A DNA stretch of 64,000 nt from Porticoccus sp002341315 (GCF_047634355.1 NZ_JBLIAL010000004.1), one strand, 5' to 3'. Counted from the stretch's first letter, positions 35,245 to 44,669 are shown. Notes: generated from the letters alone by a model not told the origin. Made by a program: numbers and translations.

Positions 35245-35250
35245 TATACT
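35245..35250 (+). promoter_or_regulatory. -10 box of obgE, only 6 bp from its ATG
   Basis: TATACT at 35245-35250 ends six bases before the obgE ATG (35257). A transcript from it would start at or within a base or two of the A of the start codon. No Shine-Dalgarno sequence is seen and no clear -35 (AT-rich TTTAATTCC lies at about the right distance). Confidence 0.5.
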
Positions 35251-35256
35251 CCCGTC

Positions 35257-36444
35257 ATGAAATTTGTCGATGAAACAACGATTCACGTACATGCCGGCCG
35301 CGGTGGTAACGGTTGCCTGAGTTTTCGCCGTGAGAAATTCGTGGCCAAAGGTGGGCCCGACGGTGGCGACGGTGGTGACGGCGGCTCGGTTTATCTGGAA
35401 GGCGATATCAACCTCAATACCTTGGTGGATTATCGCTTTCAGCGGGATTATCGCGCCCAGAGTGGCCAGGCTGGCAGCAGTCGCAACTGTACCGGTCGGG
35501 GTGGCGATGACCTGGTTCTCAAGGTGCCGGTGGGGACCACGGTGATTGATGAAGATACCGAGGAAGTGCTCGGTGATATCACCGATGATGGCCAGCGCCT
35601 GATGGTGGCTCATGGGGGCTTTCACGGTCTGGGGAATACCCGTTTCAAATCGAGTGTCAATCGTGCGCCGCGCCAGACATCACCCGGCAAAGAGGGTGAG
35701 GAGCGCAATCTGCGGTTGGAGCTGAAAGTACTGGCAGATGTGGGCCTGGTTGGTTTGCCCAATGCCGGGAAGTCGACGTTTATCCGCGCTGTCTCGGCTG
35801 CGCGTCCCAAGGTTGCCGATTATCCCTTTACCACACTCGTTCCCAATCTCGGTGTCGTCAATCCCCACAAGTATCGCAGTTTTGTGATTGCTGATGTGCC
35901 CGGTCTGGTGGAAGGTGCTGCCGAAGGTGCCGGTCTTGGCATTCGTTTTCTGAAACACCTGACACGAACCCGCCTGCTGTTACATCTGGTGGATATGATG
36001 CCGCCCGATGGAAAAAATCCAGCGGATAATATCGCCATTATTGAAGATGAACTGGATCAGTTCAGCCCGACTCTGTGGAGCAGGGATCGTTGGTTGGTGC
36101 TCAATAAAGTGGATTTATTACCCGAGTCGGACCGCCAGCAATATTGCAGCGACGTGGTCGCCCAGCTGGGCTGGGAAGGGCCGGTGTATCAGGTGTCTGC
36201 CTTGTCCGCCGAGGGAACAGCCGGGCTGTGTGATGACATTCTCGAGTATCTGGAAGCCTGTTGGGAGACTGAACGCAGTGACCCGGAGGTAGCCCGCCGG
36301 GAGCTGGATGTTCAGCACCAGATGCAGCATGAGGCACGTGACCGAATTGAATCCCTGCGCCGGAATCGAAAATCGGATGACAGCGACGAGGATGATGACT
36401 TTGACGACGATGATTATGATGTGGAAGTCGTTTATAGCCCCTGA
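35257..36444 (+). CDS. obgE: Obg/CgtA GTPase
   Basis: 395 aa (E. coli 390). Residues 1-~158 are the Gly-rich Obg fold (GRGGNGC, KGGPDGGDGGDGG). The GTPase domain has G1 GLPNAGKST at 166-174, G3 DVPGLVEGA and G4 NKVDLL. The tail (about 375-391) is a run of Asp/Glu. It is an essential 50S-assembly and (p)ppGpp-linked GTPase. Separated from rpmA by a terminator and probably read from its own promoter. A 7-bp hairpin overlaps its stop. Confidence 0.96.
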   Translation: MKFVDETTIHVHAGRGGNGCLSFRREKFVAKGGPDGGDGGDGGSVYLEGDINLNTLVDYRFQRDYRAQSGQAGSSRNCTGRGGDDLVLKVPVGTTVIDEDTEEVLGDITDDGQRLMVAHGGFHGLGNTRFKSSVNRAPRQTSPGKEGEERNLRLELKVLADVGLVGLPNAGKSTFIRAVSAARPKVADYPFTTLVPNLGVVNPHKYRSFVIADVPGLVEGAAEGAGLGIRFLKHLTRTRLLLHLVDMMPPDGKNPADNIAIIEDELDQFSPTLWSRDRWLVLNKVDLLPESDRQQYCSDVVAQLGWEGPVYQVSALSAEGTAGLCDDILEYLEACWETERSDPEVARRELDVQHQMQHEARDRIESLRRNRKSDDSDEDDDFDDDDYDVEVVYSP

Positions 36445-36459
36445 ATCGTTATCGATTCA
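36442..36459. other. perfect hairpin overlapping the obgE stop codon
   Basis: TGAATCG (36442-36448) and CGATTCA (36453-36459) pair around TTAT. The left arm includes the obgE TGA. No T tract follows, so it is not a typical terminator; it may stabilise the mRNA end or partly attenuate reading into proB, 57 bp further. Confidence 0.3.
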
Positions 36460-36516
36460 ATTCCGGAAATCAGCCACTCTCAACCAGGATTCGATCCACC
36501 AGACAGCAGACCAGCC

Positions 36517-37638
36517 ATGAACGATAGAACGATTGTCCGCAATGCCCGCCGCTGGGTCGTAAAGATAGGCAGTGCCCTGTTGACTGCCGATGGCCGTGGT
36601 CTCGATCGGGAATCTATCGGCGCCTGGGTGGCCCAGGTGGCAGAATTACTCGAGCAGGACATTGAAGTGGTGATGGTCTCTTCCGGGGCTGTTGCCGAGG
36701 GTATGTCCCGGCTCGGCTGGCGGAAGCGGCCATCGGCTGTTCACGAGTTGCAGGCAGCGGCAGCCGTAGGCCAGATGGGCCTGGTGCAGGCCTATGAATT
36801 CCAGTTTCAACAATTCAACCGCCACACCGCGCAGGTGCTGCTCGATCACGATGATCTGTCGAACCGCGAGCGTTACCTCAATGCCCGCAACACGTTACAG
36901 ACATTGATCGGGCTGGGGGTGGTGCCGATTATTAACGAAAACGATACGGTGGTTACCGATGAAATTCGTTTTGGTGACAATGACACGCTGGCGGCGGTGG
37001 TGGCCAATCTTATCGATGCGGATTTGCTGGTGATTCTCACTGATCAGCATGGACTTTATGATGCCGACCCGAGAACCTCGCCAAAGGCCCGGCTGGTTTC
37101 CCTGGGCCGGGCAGGTGATCCCGCACTGGACAAACTGGCCAGTGAAGGCGGTGCGTTGGGCCGGGGGGGCATGATTACCAAATTGCGTGCCGCCCGCCTG
37201 GCCGCCCGTTCGGGAGCGAGCACAGTGATTGTTGGTGGTCGCAACGAGCAGGTGCTCACCAGACTGGCAAAGGCGGAAGATCTTGGAACGCTGCTGTTGG
37301 CAGAACAGATGCCGATAGCTGCCCGCAAGCAGTGGTTGGCCGGTCGGCTGCAAGTGCGTGGGTCACTGACGCTGGACGAGGGTGCCTGCCGGGCGCTGCG
37401 CGAGCAGGGTAAGAGTCTATTGCCGGTCGGGGTGAGAGCGGTCGTTGGGGATTTCCATCGAGGTGATCTGGTGCGCTGTGTTGACCCGGCCGGGAATGAG
37501 GTTGCCCGCGGTCTGGTCAACTACAGTGCTGCCGAGAGTCGTCTGATTATTGGCAAGAGCAGTGACAGGATTCTCGATATCCTCGGTTATTGTGATGATA
37601 AAGAAGTGATTCACCGGGACAATCTGGTTTTGATCTAG
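36517..37638 (+). CDS. proB: glutamate 5-kinase ProB
   Basis: 373 aa (E. coli 367). Amino-acid kinase domain at about 8-260 with VVKIGSALLT, SSGAVAEGM, INENDTVV and RGGMITKLRAA; C-terminal PUA domain (about 280-370). First step of proline synthesis, phosphorylating glutamate; feedback-inhibited by proline in the family. It follows obgE as in Pseudomonas. A convergent hairpin lies at its end. Confidence 0.96.
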   Translation: MNDRTIVRNARRWVVKIGSALLTADGRGLDRESIGAWVAQVAELLEQDIEVVMVSSGAVAEGMSRLGWRKRPSAVHELQAAAAVGQMGLVQAYEFQFQQFNRHTAQVLLDHDDLSNRERYLNARNTLQTLIGLGVVPIINENDTVVTDEIRFGDNDTLAAVVANLIDADLLVILTDQHGLYDADPRTSPKARLVSLGRAGDPALDKLASEGGALGRGGMITKLRAARLAARSGASTVIVGGRNEQVLTRLAKAEDLGTLLLAEQMPIAARKQWLAGRLQVRGSLTLDEGACRALREQGKSLLPVGVRAVVGDFHRGDLVRCVDPAGNEVARGLVNYSAAESRLIIGKSSDRILDILGYCDDKEVIHRDNLVLI

Positions 37639-37656
37639 TCTGCTCTGTGCAGCTAG
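37635..37656. other. hairpin between convergent proB and dioxygenase gene
   Basis: CTAG-T-CTGC (37635-37643) pairs with GCAG-CTAG (37649-37656) around TCTGT with one bulged T, spanning the stops of both genes, which are only 14 bp apart. No T tract, so its use as a terminator is doubtful. Confidence 0.3.
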
Positions 37657-38321
37657 GCTGGCGGGTCCAACTGATCATTGACAGATCCGTTGACCCTAAA
37701 CCAGCCAGCGATGCTGTAGCGGTGTCGGTTGGTGGGCAAAACTTCGTGGGGAAATACTTCACTCAGGAAGATGGCCAGCGTTCCGTAAGCTGGCGTTACC
37801 CGCAGGATTTCCCGTTCCCCCATTTCACTGAACAGAATCAGTTCACCACCGTCGTCTGGCATCCAGCCGGGATTCAGGTAAGCCACTGTCGAGAGTCGAC
37901 GGTTGGTCTGACCCCGAAAGGCATCCAGGTGTTTGCGATAAAAATCGCCTGGACGGTAATGTGAAAAATGGCTCTCGTAAGAGAACAAGCCAAGAAAAAG
38001 GTGCCGATTGAGATAGGTCTGTAGTCGACCGCTCCACTCCAGCCAACGCTGCTCCGGTAACGTTGCCCCTGCAATCCAGCGGATGGCATCCCGTCGGACA
38101 AACCGGTTCAGGGTTTGATCACAGTTGCGGCCCACGCCTGCTTCGCTGAAGTCATTGCTGTGAAGCGATTGTATCTGGCCAAACAATTCTTCCGACAATA
38201 GTCCGGGCAGTGCGTTGGGAATAACCGTGTAGCCTTTCCCGGTGAGATCACTGGCAATCTGTGAAAAAAGGAGAGTTTCGACTTCCTGTTCGTCAGAGGT
38301 GTCGACAGAGATGGATGTCAT
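37653..38321 (-). CDS. 2OG-Fe(II) oxygenase, prolyl-hydroxylase-like
   Basis: 222 aa. The facial triad is His131-x-Asp133 (HLDAF) and His192 (FPHEVL), and Arg201 would bind 2-oxoglutarate; the double-stranded beta-helix core spans about 115-212. HYRPGDFYRKHLDAF and DDGGELILF are close to the Pseudomonas prolyl hydroxylase PPHD, reported to modify elongation factor Tu, and to eukaryotic EGLN/SM-20 enzymes. It probably hydroxylates a prolyl residue in a protein, needing O2, Fe(II) and 2-oxoglutarate. Target unknown here. Convergent with proB; no functional link implied. Confidence 0.82.
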   Translation of the reverse strand: MTSISVDTSDEQEVETLLFSQIASDLTGKGYTVIPNALPGLLSEELFGQIQSLHSNDFSEAGVGRNCDQTLNRFVRRDAIRWIAGATLPEQRWLEWSGRLQTYLNRHLFLGLFSYESHFSHYRPGDFYRKHLDAFRGQTNRRLSTVAYLNPGWMPDDGGELILFSEMGEREILRVTPAYGTLAIFLSEVFPHEVLPTNRHRYSIAGWFRVNGSVNDQLDPPA

Positions 38322-38562
38322 GTTGGTGCTAACCGGATTGAGGTGTGCGATTATCGGATCTAAGGTGGATTGCTGTAAATGGGTTCGAGGTTTTCTTCAC
38401 GCTGATTTTGCAGATATTGTGGCGCTCGTGGGCAGGCAGTCTTGATAAATACCCCTTGTGGTTTTTTCGCAATCCTCTTAAATAGCGAAGTGAGTGTTGT
38501 TGGATCGAACGGTAGTCTGAAAGGTTTTTTCCATTGGATGTTGATGGTTAACGATTATTGCT

Positions 38563-40803
38563 ATGAAAAGTGTTGTTCATGAGTTAGCGCGTATCGTCCA
38601 GACCGTGGCGACGGCTGATACACCTATTGATCAGGTTAACCTGATCGTTGAGTCTATCAGCCAGACCATGGCGGTGGATGTGTGCAGTCTCTACCTGGCG
38701 AATGATCAGCGGGAAATGCTGTTGCTGGCGTCCCACGGTCTGGCCGCAAAAGCCGTACGTAACGTCAAGTTGCCGCCTGGCACAGGGCTGGTGGGGCTGG
38801 TCGCCACCAGTCGCCATCCGGTCAATCTGGCCGATGGCACAGTACACCCCTCCTATTGTTATGTCGCAGAGACACGGGAAGAGCAGTTCCACAGTTTTTG
38901 CGGTGTGCCTATCGTGCATGCCGGCAAAGTTATTGGTGTTCTGGTGGTTCAGGGGCGTGAAATTCGCGAGCTATCTGAGGAAGAGCAGGGCTTTTTAGTG
39001 ACGCTGGCAGCCCATCTGGCATTGTTGCTGGGTACCAGTCCGCTCGCTCAGGGCGATATGATCGGCCTCAACGAGCGGGTGTCTGGTGTCAAGGGCGCAC
39101 CCGGTATCGGTATCGGTCATATCAAAATAAGCGATCACGGCGAACTGTACTCTGTGCTCGATGCGCCCTGTGAAGATATTCCCGGTGCCGTGGAGGACTG
39201 GCAGAAACTGCTTGCCGTGGTGCGGGCGCAAATTGATCACGAGCAGGCGTCTCTCGGCAAAGAGATATCCGGCAGTGTCGCCGGTATTTTCAGCGCCTAC
39301 AACATGCTGCTGGAGGATCCGGCCTTCTGCAATTATGTCGAGAAGGGGATTCGTGGCGGCAACTGGTTGCCGGGATCACTGCGCAAAGCGGTGCAGCATT
39401 TTGCCGAACTGTTTCTGGAGATGGATGACCCTTATCTGAAAGCCCGTCACGAAGATATTCACCATCTGGGTAACAAGTTGTTCAACGCCTGGCGGGGAAT
39501 CAAGCCTGTGGCCATTCCCCCCGATACAAATATCGTATTGGTGGGCTTTCAGGTGAGTGTTTCCGATATTGCCCTGATCCCCAGTGACAAATTGGTGGGG
39601 CTGGTCTGTTTTGATGGCTCAGGCCTGTCACATACAGCCGTGCTGGCCAATGCGCTCGGCATTCCTGCTGTCATGGGCACCGGCCGGTTGCGTCGGCTGG
39701 TTGATGACGCCCAGATTATTGTTGACGGAAACAATGGTCAGGTACTGCTCAATCCCGGTGATGCGGTTCTGGCAGAGTATCAGCGGTTGGTGAATGATCG
39801 CCGCGCCCTGATGAAGCAGTTGGAAAAAATGCGCGATTTGCCCGCCGTGAGTCGGGATGGTATCGCCGTAACCCTTTATACCAATACCGGGTTGTTGGCA
39901 GATATCTCCCCGGGACTGTTGAGTGGTGCCCAGGGTGTGGGGCTGTACCGCACAGAAATCCCTTTCATGGTGCACGACAGTTTCCCCTCCGAGGAAGAGC
40001 AAATCGGGGTCTATAGGCAAGTCCTGGATGCTTACAAAGGCAAGCCGGTCCATATGCGGACTCTGGATGTTGGTGGCGACAAGCAATTGCCCTATTTCCC
40101 GGTCGACAACGAAAAAAATCCGGCTCTGGGCTGGCGTGGTGTGCGCTTTACCCTGGATAACAGCCAGTTACTGATGACCCAGGTCCGCGCCATGATGCGC
40201 GCAGCAGAGGGGATGGACAATCTGCGAATTCTCTTACCAATGGTCAGTTCCACCAGTGAACTCGACGACTTTTCCGAGATTTTTCTTGATGCCTTAGAGC
40301 AGCTGACAGCGGAGGGTTACGCTGTTACCAGGCCCGATTTGGGTGTTATGGTGGAGGTTCCGGCGGCTATTTCCCAAATCCCGTTCTGGGCAGGGAAAAT
40401 CGACTTTATTTCCATCGGTTCCAATGACCTCAGCCAGTATCTGCTGGCGCTGGATCGTGACAATCCCCGAGTGTCAGCCCGTTATGATCATGTGCATCCG
40501 GCTGTGTTGCTGGAAATTCAGCGCATTCTCAAGTTGGCCAAAGATGCTGGAATCCCGGTCAGTCTCTGTGGTGAGATGGCTTCGGATCCAGTGGCGGTCG
40601 TACTGTTGCTCGGTCTTGGCATGCGTACGCTCAGTATGAGTGCCGCTAAATTACCCCAGATGAAATGGTTGATTCGTACACTGCCTATTGCTACCGCCGA
40701 GCGTCTGGCGCACGATTCGCTGACATGCCACTATCCCGCTGATATACGGAAATTGGTGCGCTTAGAACTCGATAACCTCGGTCTTGATGAGCTTTTTAAA
40801 TAG
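38563..40803 (+). CDS. ptsP: PEP-protein phosphotransferase PtsP (EI-Ntr)
   Basis: 746 aa (E. coli PtsP 748). N-terminal GAF domain (about 1-158), PEP-utilising N domain, phospho-His357 in GSGLSHTAVLANALG and the C-terminal PEP-binding barrel with LYRTEIPFM, RTLDVGGDKQLPY and the active-site Cys in SLCGEMASDP. It starts the nitrogen-related phosphotransfer chain (PtsP-NPr-EIIA-Ntr), which senses nitrogen status. The 240 bp before it hold no gene; I saw no firm promoter. Usually followed or preceded by rppH/lgt; these are not present here. Confidence 0.95.
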   Translation: MKSVVHELARIVQTVATADTPIDQVNLIVESISQTMAVDVCSLYLANDQREMLLLASHGLAAKAVRNVKLPPGTGLVGLVATSRHPVNLADGTVHPSYCYVAETREEQFHSFCGVPIVHAGKVIGVLVVQGREIRELSEEEQGFLVTLAAHLALLLGTSPLAQGDMIGLNERVSGVKGAPGIGIGHIKISDHGELYSVLDAPCEDIPGAVEDWQKLLAVVRAQIDHEQASLGKEISGSVAGIFSAYNMLLEDPAFCNYVEKGIRGGNWLPGSLRKAVQHFAELFLEMDDPYLKARHEDIHHLGNKLFNAWRGIKPVAIPPDTNIVLVGFQVSVSDIALIPSDKLVGLVCFDGSGLSHTAVLANALGIPAVMGTGRLRRLVDDAQIIVDGNNGQVLLNPGDAVLAEYQRLVNDRRALMKQLEKMRDLPAVSRDGIAVTLYTNTGLLADISPGLLSGAQGVGLYRTEIPFMVHDSFPSEEEQIGVYRQVLDAYKGKPVHMRTLDVGGDKQLPYFPVDNEKNPALGWRGVRFTLDNSQLLMTQVRAMMRAAEGMDNLRILLPMVSSTSELDDFSEIFLDALEQLTAEGYAVTRPDLGVMVEVPAAISQIPFWAGKIDFISIGSNDLSQYLLALDRDNPRVSARYDHVHPAVLLEIQRILKLAKDAGIPVSLCGEMASDPVAVVLLLGLGMRTLSMSAAKLPQMKWLIRTLPIATAERLAHDSLTCHYPADIRKLVRLELDNLGLDELFK

Positions 40804-40932
40804 CGGCTTGATAGTGGGTTTCTTCAGTTGGTTAACAGGGTAGATCTGATGAATCGGCAGGTTGCCGGGATCCGGTAGCTTGGGAGCGTCTATCTATATT
40901 TGCTGACAATACACAGACAGAGTAAACAATTT

Positions 40933-42393
40933 ATGTCCAATCTTTTGCTGGTGGTGGACGATCTTGAGGACATCAACGGCTTTGGCTTCGATGACCTGGC
41001 CATCAGTTTTGCACAATATCTGGAGGATCACCCGAAAAAAGGCGAGAAAAAGCTTAGCCTGATCAACCTGTGTGACAGTGAAAAGTATTTGAGTAGGGGA
41101 TACTATTGTTCCCTGCTGGCGGAGGCCCGGGGGCATCGGGTGATGCCTTCTGTGAACACAATCAACGATCTGCGCAGCAAGTTGTTGTACATGTCGCGTA
41201 TCACGGGTGAGCTGCTGTTATCCGGTTCCAATACGGGGGGAGAAGGGGAGAAAAAAACATTTTATGTGAATTTTGGGGTTGCATCAGACCCCGGTTTTTC
41301 CCGGTTCGGACAGCGACTGTTTTCTGTGTATCCGGCCCCCATGCTGAAAGTTGTGTTGTTCTGGTCTGGTGGCTGGCAAGTAAAAAGTATTGTTGCCATC
41401 TCACTGGGTAAATTGCCAAAAGCGGAGCGCCCGAAATTTGTGGAAGCGATGCTCAAATTTAACGAAAAACGTTGGCAGAGCCCGAAAAAGAAGAAATCCT
41501 ATCGCTGGGAGCTGGGTGTGCTGGTGGATCCCAAGGAGGTCATGCCTCCCAGTAACAAGGAGGCCCTGAGTCGTTTTATCAAGGCTGCCGCCAAGTGTAA
41601 TATCAATGCTGAGTTGATCACTGCCAGGGATTATCCGCGCCTCGGCGAATATGACGGCCTGTTTATTCGTGAGACCACCGCTATCGACCATCATACCTTC
41701 CGCTTTGCCAGGAAGGCGGAGATAGAGGGGATGGTAGTAATTGATGATCCCACCTCCATTTTGCGTTGTTGTAACAAGGTTTTTTTACAGGATGCCTTTA
41801 CCTATAACGGTGTTCCCGCGCTCAAAACTCAGGTGTTTTCCACGCACACTCCAGACGACCTGGATGCCATTGAAAAGGAATTTGGCTACCCCGTGGTGTT
41901 AAAGATACCAGAAGGTTCATTTTCCAAAGGCGTATTCAAAGCTGCTAACAGGGAGGAGTTGTTGGCACATCTGACTGAGCTGTTGAAAACCACTGCGCTG
42001 GTATTGGTGCAGGAGTATCTCTATACCGATTTTGACTGGCGCATCGGGGTATTCAACTATCGGCCTTTGTATGCTTGCCGTTACTACATGGCTCGCAATC
42101 ACTGGCAAATCTACAATCATGGCAGCAAACGTTTTAATTCAGGTGGTTTTGAAACCCTGCCAACCTACGAAGTGCCGAGAGAGGTGCTGGATGCCGCATT
42201 GCGTGCAGCCAGGGTGATCGGTAGTGGTTTATATGGCGTCGATATCAAACATCAGGGCAAGCAGGCCTACGTAATTGAAATCAACGATAACCCCAACATT
42301 GACTACAAGGTAGAGGACGTCTATCTCGGGGATGAGCTTTATATGCTGGTAATGGCGGAAATGGCCCGGCGTCTGGAGCTGAAAGGTCGCTAG
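40933..42393 (+). CDS. RimK-like ATP-grasp ligase with N-terminal RLAN domain
   Basis: 486 aa from ATG 40933. Two parts: an N-terminal RimK-like-associated domain (about 1-200; LLVVDDLEDINGF, LSRGYYCSLLAEARGH) and a C-terminal ATP-grasp domain (about 290-485) with KIPEGSFSKGVFKA, VQEYLYTDFDWRIGV and YVIEINDNPNIDYKVED. RimK enzymes form amide bonds between an acid and glutamate or another amine using ATP. The function of this two-domain group is not established. Terminates at a shared hairpin with rpsT. Confidence 0.85.
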   Translation: MSNLLLVVDDLEDINGFGFDDLAISFAQYLEDHPKKGEKKLSLINLCDSEKYLSRGYYCSLLAEARGHRVMPSVNTINDLRSKLLYMSRITGELLLSGSNTGGEGEKKTFYVNFGVASDPGFSRFGQRLFSVYPAPMLKVVLFWSGGWQVKSIVAISLGKLPKAERPKFVEAMLKFNEKRWQSPKKKKSYRWELGVLVDPKEVMPPSNKEALSRFIKAAAKCNINAELITARDYPRLGEYDGLFIRETTAIDHHTFRFARKAEIEGMVVIDDPTSILRCCNKVFLQDAFTYNGVPALKTQVFSTHTPDDLDAIEKEFGYPVVLKIPEGSFSKGVFKAANREELLAHLTELLKTTALVLVQEYLYTDFDWRIGVFNYRPLYACRYYMARNHWQIYNHGSKRFNSGGFETLPTYEVPREVLDAALRAARVIGSGLYGVDIKHQGKQAYVIEINDNPNIDYKVEDVYLGDELYMLVMAEMARRLELKGR

Positions 42394-42433
42394 AAAATGA
42401 TTAATTATTGATCGCCGATTAGCGGTCAGCCAT

Positions 42434-42462
42434 AAAAAAACTGGCCATCGGCCGGTTTTTTT
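42434..42462. terminator. bidirectional terminator between the RimK-like gene and rpsT
   Basis: Seven A, then CTGGCC (42441-42446), ATC, GGCCGG (42450-42455), then seven T. The stem has one G-T pair and is extended by A/T pairs. Works in both directions between convergent genes. Confidence 0.9.
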
Positions 42463-42480
42463 GATGGCAACTGCAAACCT

Positions 42481-42750
42481 TTAGCTGGCAGCCATTGCCT
42501 TCAATTGGGCGTTCAGTCTGCTCTTATGACGGGCAGCCTTGTTTTTGTGAATAATACCTTTGTCAGCCATCCGGTCAATGACGGGCACTGCAGAGTTGTA
42601 GGCGGCAGTCGCCGTGGTCATTTCGCCGGTTGCAATGGCGGCGTAGGTTTTCTTGATATAGGTGCGTACCATAGAACGCAGGCCGGCATTGTGCTGGCGA
42701 CGCTGTTCATTCTGACGTGCGCGTTTGCGTGCTTGGGGTGTATTGGCCAC
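42481..42750 (-). CDS. rpsT: 30S ribosomal protein S20
   Basis: 89 aa from GTG 42750 with AGGAG just upstream; the longer frame has no ribosome site. The start VANTPQARKRARQNEQRRQHN and the C-terminal HKNKAARHKSRLNAQLKAM are typical. Use of a non-ATG start parallels E. coli rpsT, whose UUG start takes part in autoregulation. Divergent from murJ, as in E. coli and Pseudomonas. Confidence 0.97.
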   Translation of the reverse strand: MANTPQARKRARQNEQRRQHNAGLRSMVRTYIKKTYAAIATGEMTTATAAYNSAVPVIDRMADKGIIHKNKAARHKSRLNAQLKAMAAS

Positions 42751-42990
42751 CTGGGTGCTCCTCTCAATCGTGAGTCTTGATTCAAGGCGCGGAAATATAC
42801 AGGTTTTGGGACGGCTTATCAACAGCCCAAAGCCCACAAAATCTGCAAATTGCGTTTAGTTTGGTTGCTGGGCGTGTGTCGGCGCGTTCAGGTGCAATAC
42901 CCATCAGTGGGTACCGGCTGTCGAAGCCAGTTGTCCGGGGCTCGCTAATCAGAGACGCTGCTATCATCCCGCCCCCAAAATCACTATGAT

Positions 42991-44649
42991 TTGCACCTTG
43001 CGTTTAGCCATTGTCGGGACAATGCCGGTTTGCAGCCACAGAATTCAGACGATTCAAATCCTTCGAAGCCCACAGCCGCAGAACCCCCCGTAGCGCCTGG
43101 GCTGCTGCGTTCCAGTAGTGTGGTCGGCAGTATGACCATGCTGTCCCGGGTGCTTGGCTTGCTGCGGGATATGGTGTTTGCCAGGGTCATCGGTGCCGAT
43201 GCGCTGGCCGATGCTTTCTTTGTTGCCTTTAAAATTCCTAATTTCTTTCGACGACTGTTTGCCGAGGGAGCATTTGCCCAGGCATTTGTGCCAGTACTGG
43301 GAGAGTATCGTGAAAAAGGTACCCCGGCAGCGGTCAAGGCTCTGTTGGATAGCGTGGCCGGTGTGCTGGGCTCGTCGCTGATTGTGCTCACCATTCTGGT
43401 GGTCATTGCTTCGCCGTTAGTCACTGCACTGTTCGCCTTTGGTTTCTGGCTCGATTACCCGGACAAGTTTGACGCTGCCAGCAGTATGCTGCGGATCACT
43501 TTCCCCTACTTGATGTTGATATCCCTGACGGGCCTGGCCGGGGCAATTCTCAATAGTTACGACCGTTTTGCCGTGCCCGCTTTCACGCCGGTACTGTTAA
43601 ATCTCACCCTGATAGCTGCCGCGCTGGTGGCCGCTCCCTGGTTTGATGCGCCTGTCTATGCACTGGCCTGGGGCGTGCTGGTGGCCGGGGTTGTGCAACT
43701 GCTGTTTCAGTTGCCATTTCTTGCTCAGATTCACAGGCTGCCGAACCCTAAAGTGGATTGGCGGGATGAGGGCGTGCGCAGGGTGCTTCGCCTAATGATA
43801 CCGGCAATCTTTGGCGTTTCTGTAAGCCAGATCAACCTGTTGCTGGATACCGTGATTGCCTCATTTCTGCCCACCGGCAGTATTTCGTGGCTGTATTACT
43901 CCGACCGGCTGTCTGAACTTCCGTTGGGTGTGTTTGGCATTGCTATCGCCACCGTGATTCTGCCCAGTCTATCCCGGCAACATGCTGCCCGTACCACGGA
44001 AGTGTTCAGCCGCACCCTCGACTGGGCTCTGCGTATGGTGCTACTGGTTGCCATTCCAGCGGCGGTGGCATTGATGATACTTGCCGAACCCATTCTTACG
44101 ACCCTGTTTTACTACGGCGAGGTCATGACGCCACGGGATATCCAGATGGCTACCCTCAGTCTCCAGGCCTATGCGATTGGTCTGATCGCTTTCATGTTAA
44201 TCAAAGTACTGGCCCCCGGATATTTTGCCCGACAGGATATGAAAACCCCGGTGCGTATCGGGATTATTGCTCTGGTAACCAACATGGTGCTCAATTTGAT
44301 GTTTGCCCTGCCGCTGCATCACTATCTCGGCATCGGGCATGTCGGGTTGGCGCTGGCGACCTCATTGGCAGCCATGCTGAATGCTGGGCTGCTGTTCCGT
44401 GGACTGTATGGTCTTGGTATTTATCGACCCGCTCCCGGCTGGCCCCGTTTCTTGCTGACATTACTGGGTGCGAATCTGGTCATGGCGATGGTGCTGTGGG
44501 GATTTACGTCGTCTCTGGATCAGTGGCTCTTCTGGGGCGGTTGGCAGCGCGTCGGTTGGATGCTCTTGATCTGTCTCAGCGGCATGTTGGTATACACACT
44601 GTTTTTGTTGGCGGGCGGTATGCGGCCCTCTGACCTTCGCCATCGCTAG
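42991..44649 (+). CDS. murJ: lipid II flippase MurJ
   Basis: Up to 552 aa, about 14 membrane helices. SMTMLSRVLGLLRD, DAFFVAFKIPNFFRRLFAEGAFAQAFVPVL and LAPGYFARQDMKTPVRIG are MurJ/MviN hallmarks, including the conserved cavity Arg residues. It flips lipid II for peptidoglycan synthesis and is essential. The start is uncertain: the given TTG 42991 adds about 35 residues of Ser/Pro-rich sequence before the homologous part; TTG 43030 and ATG 43132 (47 residues later, which would cut into the first helix) are alternatives. A TATGAT just before 42991 may be a -10 box, which would argue for a later start. Confidence 0.93.
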   Translation: MHLAFSHCRDNAGLQPQNSDDSNPSKPTAAEPPVAPGLLRSSSVVGSMTMLSRVLGLLRDMVFARVIGADALADAFFVAFKIPNFFRRLFAEGAFAQAFVPVLGEYREKGTPAAVKALLDSVAGVLGSSLIVLTILVVIASPLVTALFAFGFWLDYPDKFDAASSMLRITFPYLMLISLTGLAGAILNSYDRFAVPAFTPVLLNLTLIAAALVAAPWFDAPVYALAWGVLVAGVVQLLFQLPFLAQIHRLPNPKVDWRDEGVRRVLRLMIPAIFGVSVSQINLLLDTVIASFLPTGSISWLYYSDRLSELPLGVFGIAIATVILPSLSRQHAARTTEVFSRTLDWALRMVLLVAIPAAVALMILAEPILTTLFYYGEVMTPRDIQMATLSLQAYAIGLIAFMLIKVLAPGYFARQDMKTPVRIGIIALVTNMVLNLMFALPLHHYLGIGHVGLALATSLAAMLNAGLLFRGLYGLGIYRPAPGWPRFLLTLLGANLVMAMVLWGFTSSLDQWLFWGGWQRVGWMLLICLSGMLVYTLFLLAGGMRPSDLRHR

Positions 44650-44669
44650 GGCGCTGTCACAAAAGTGTT

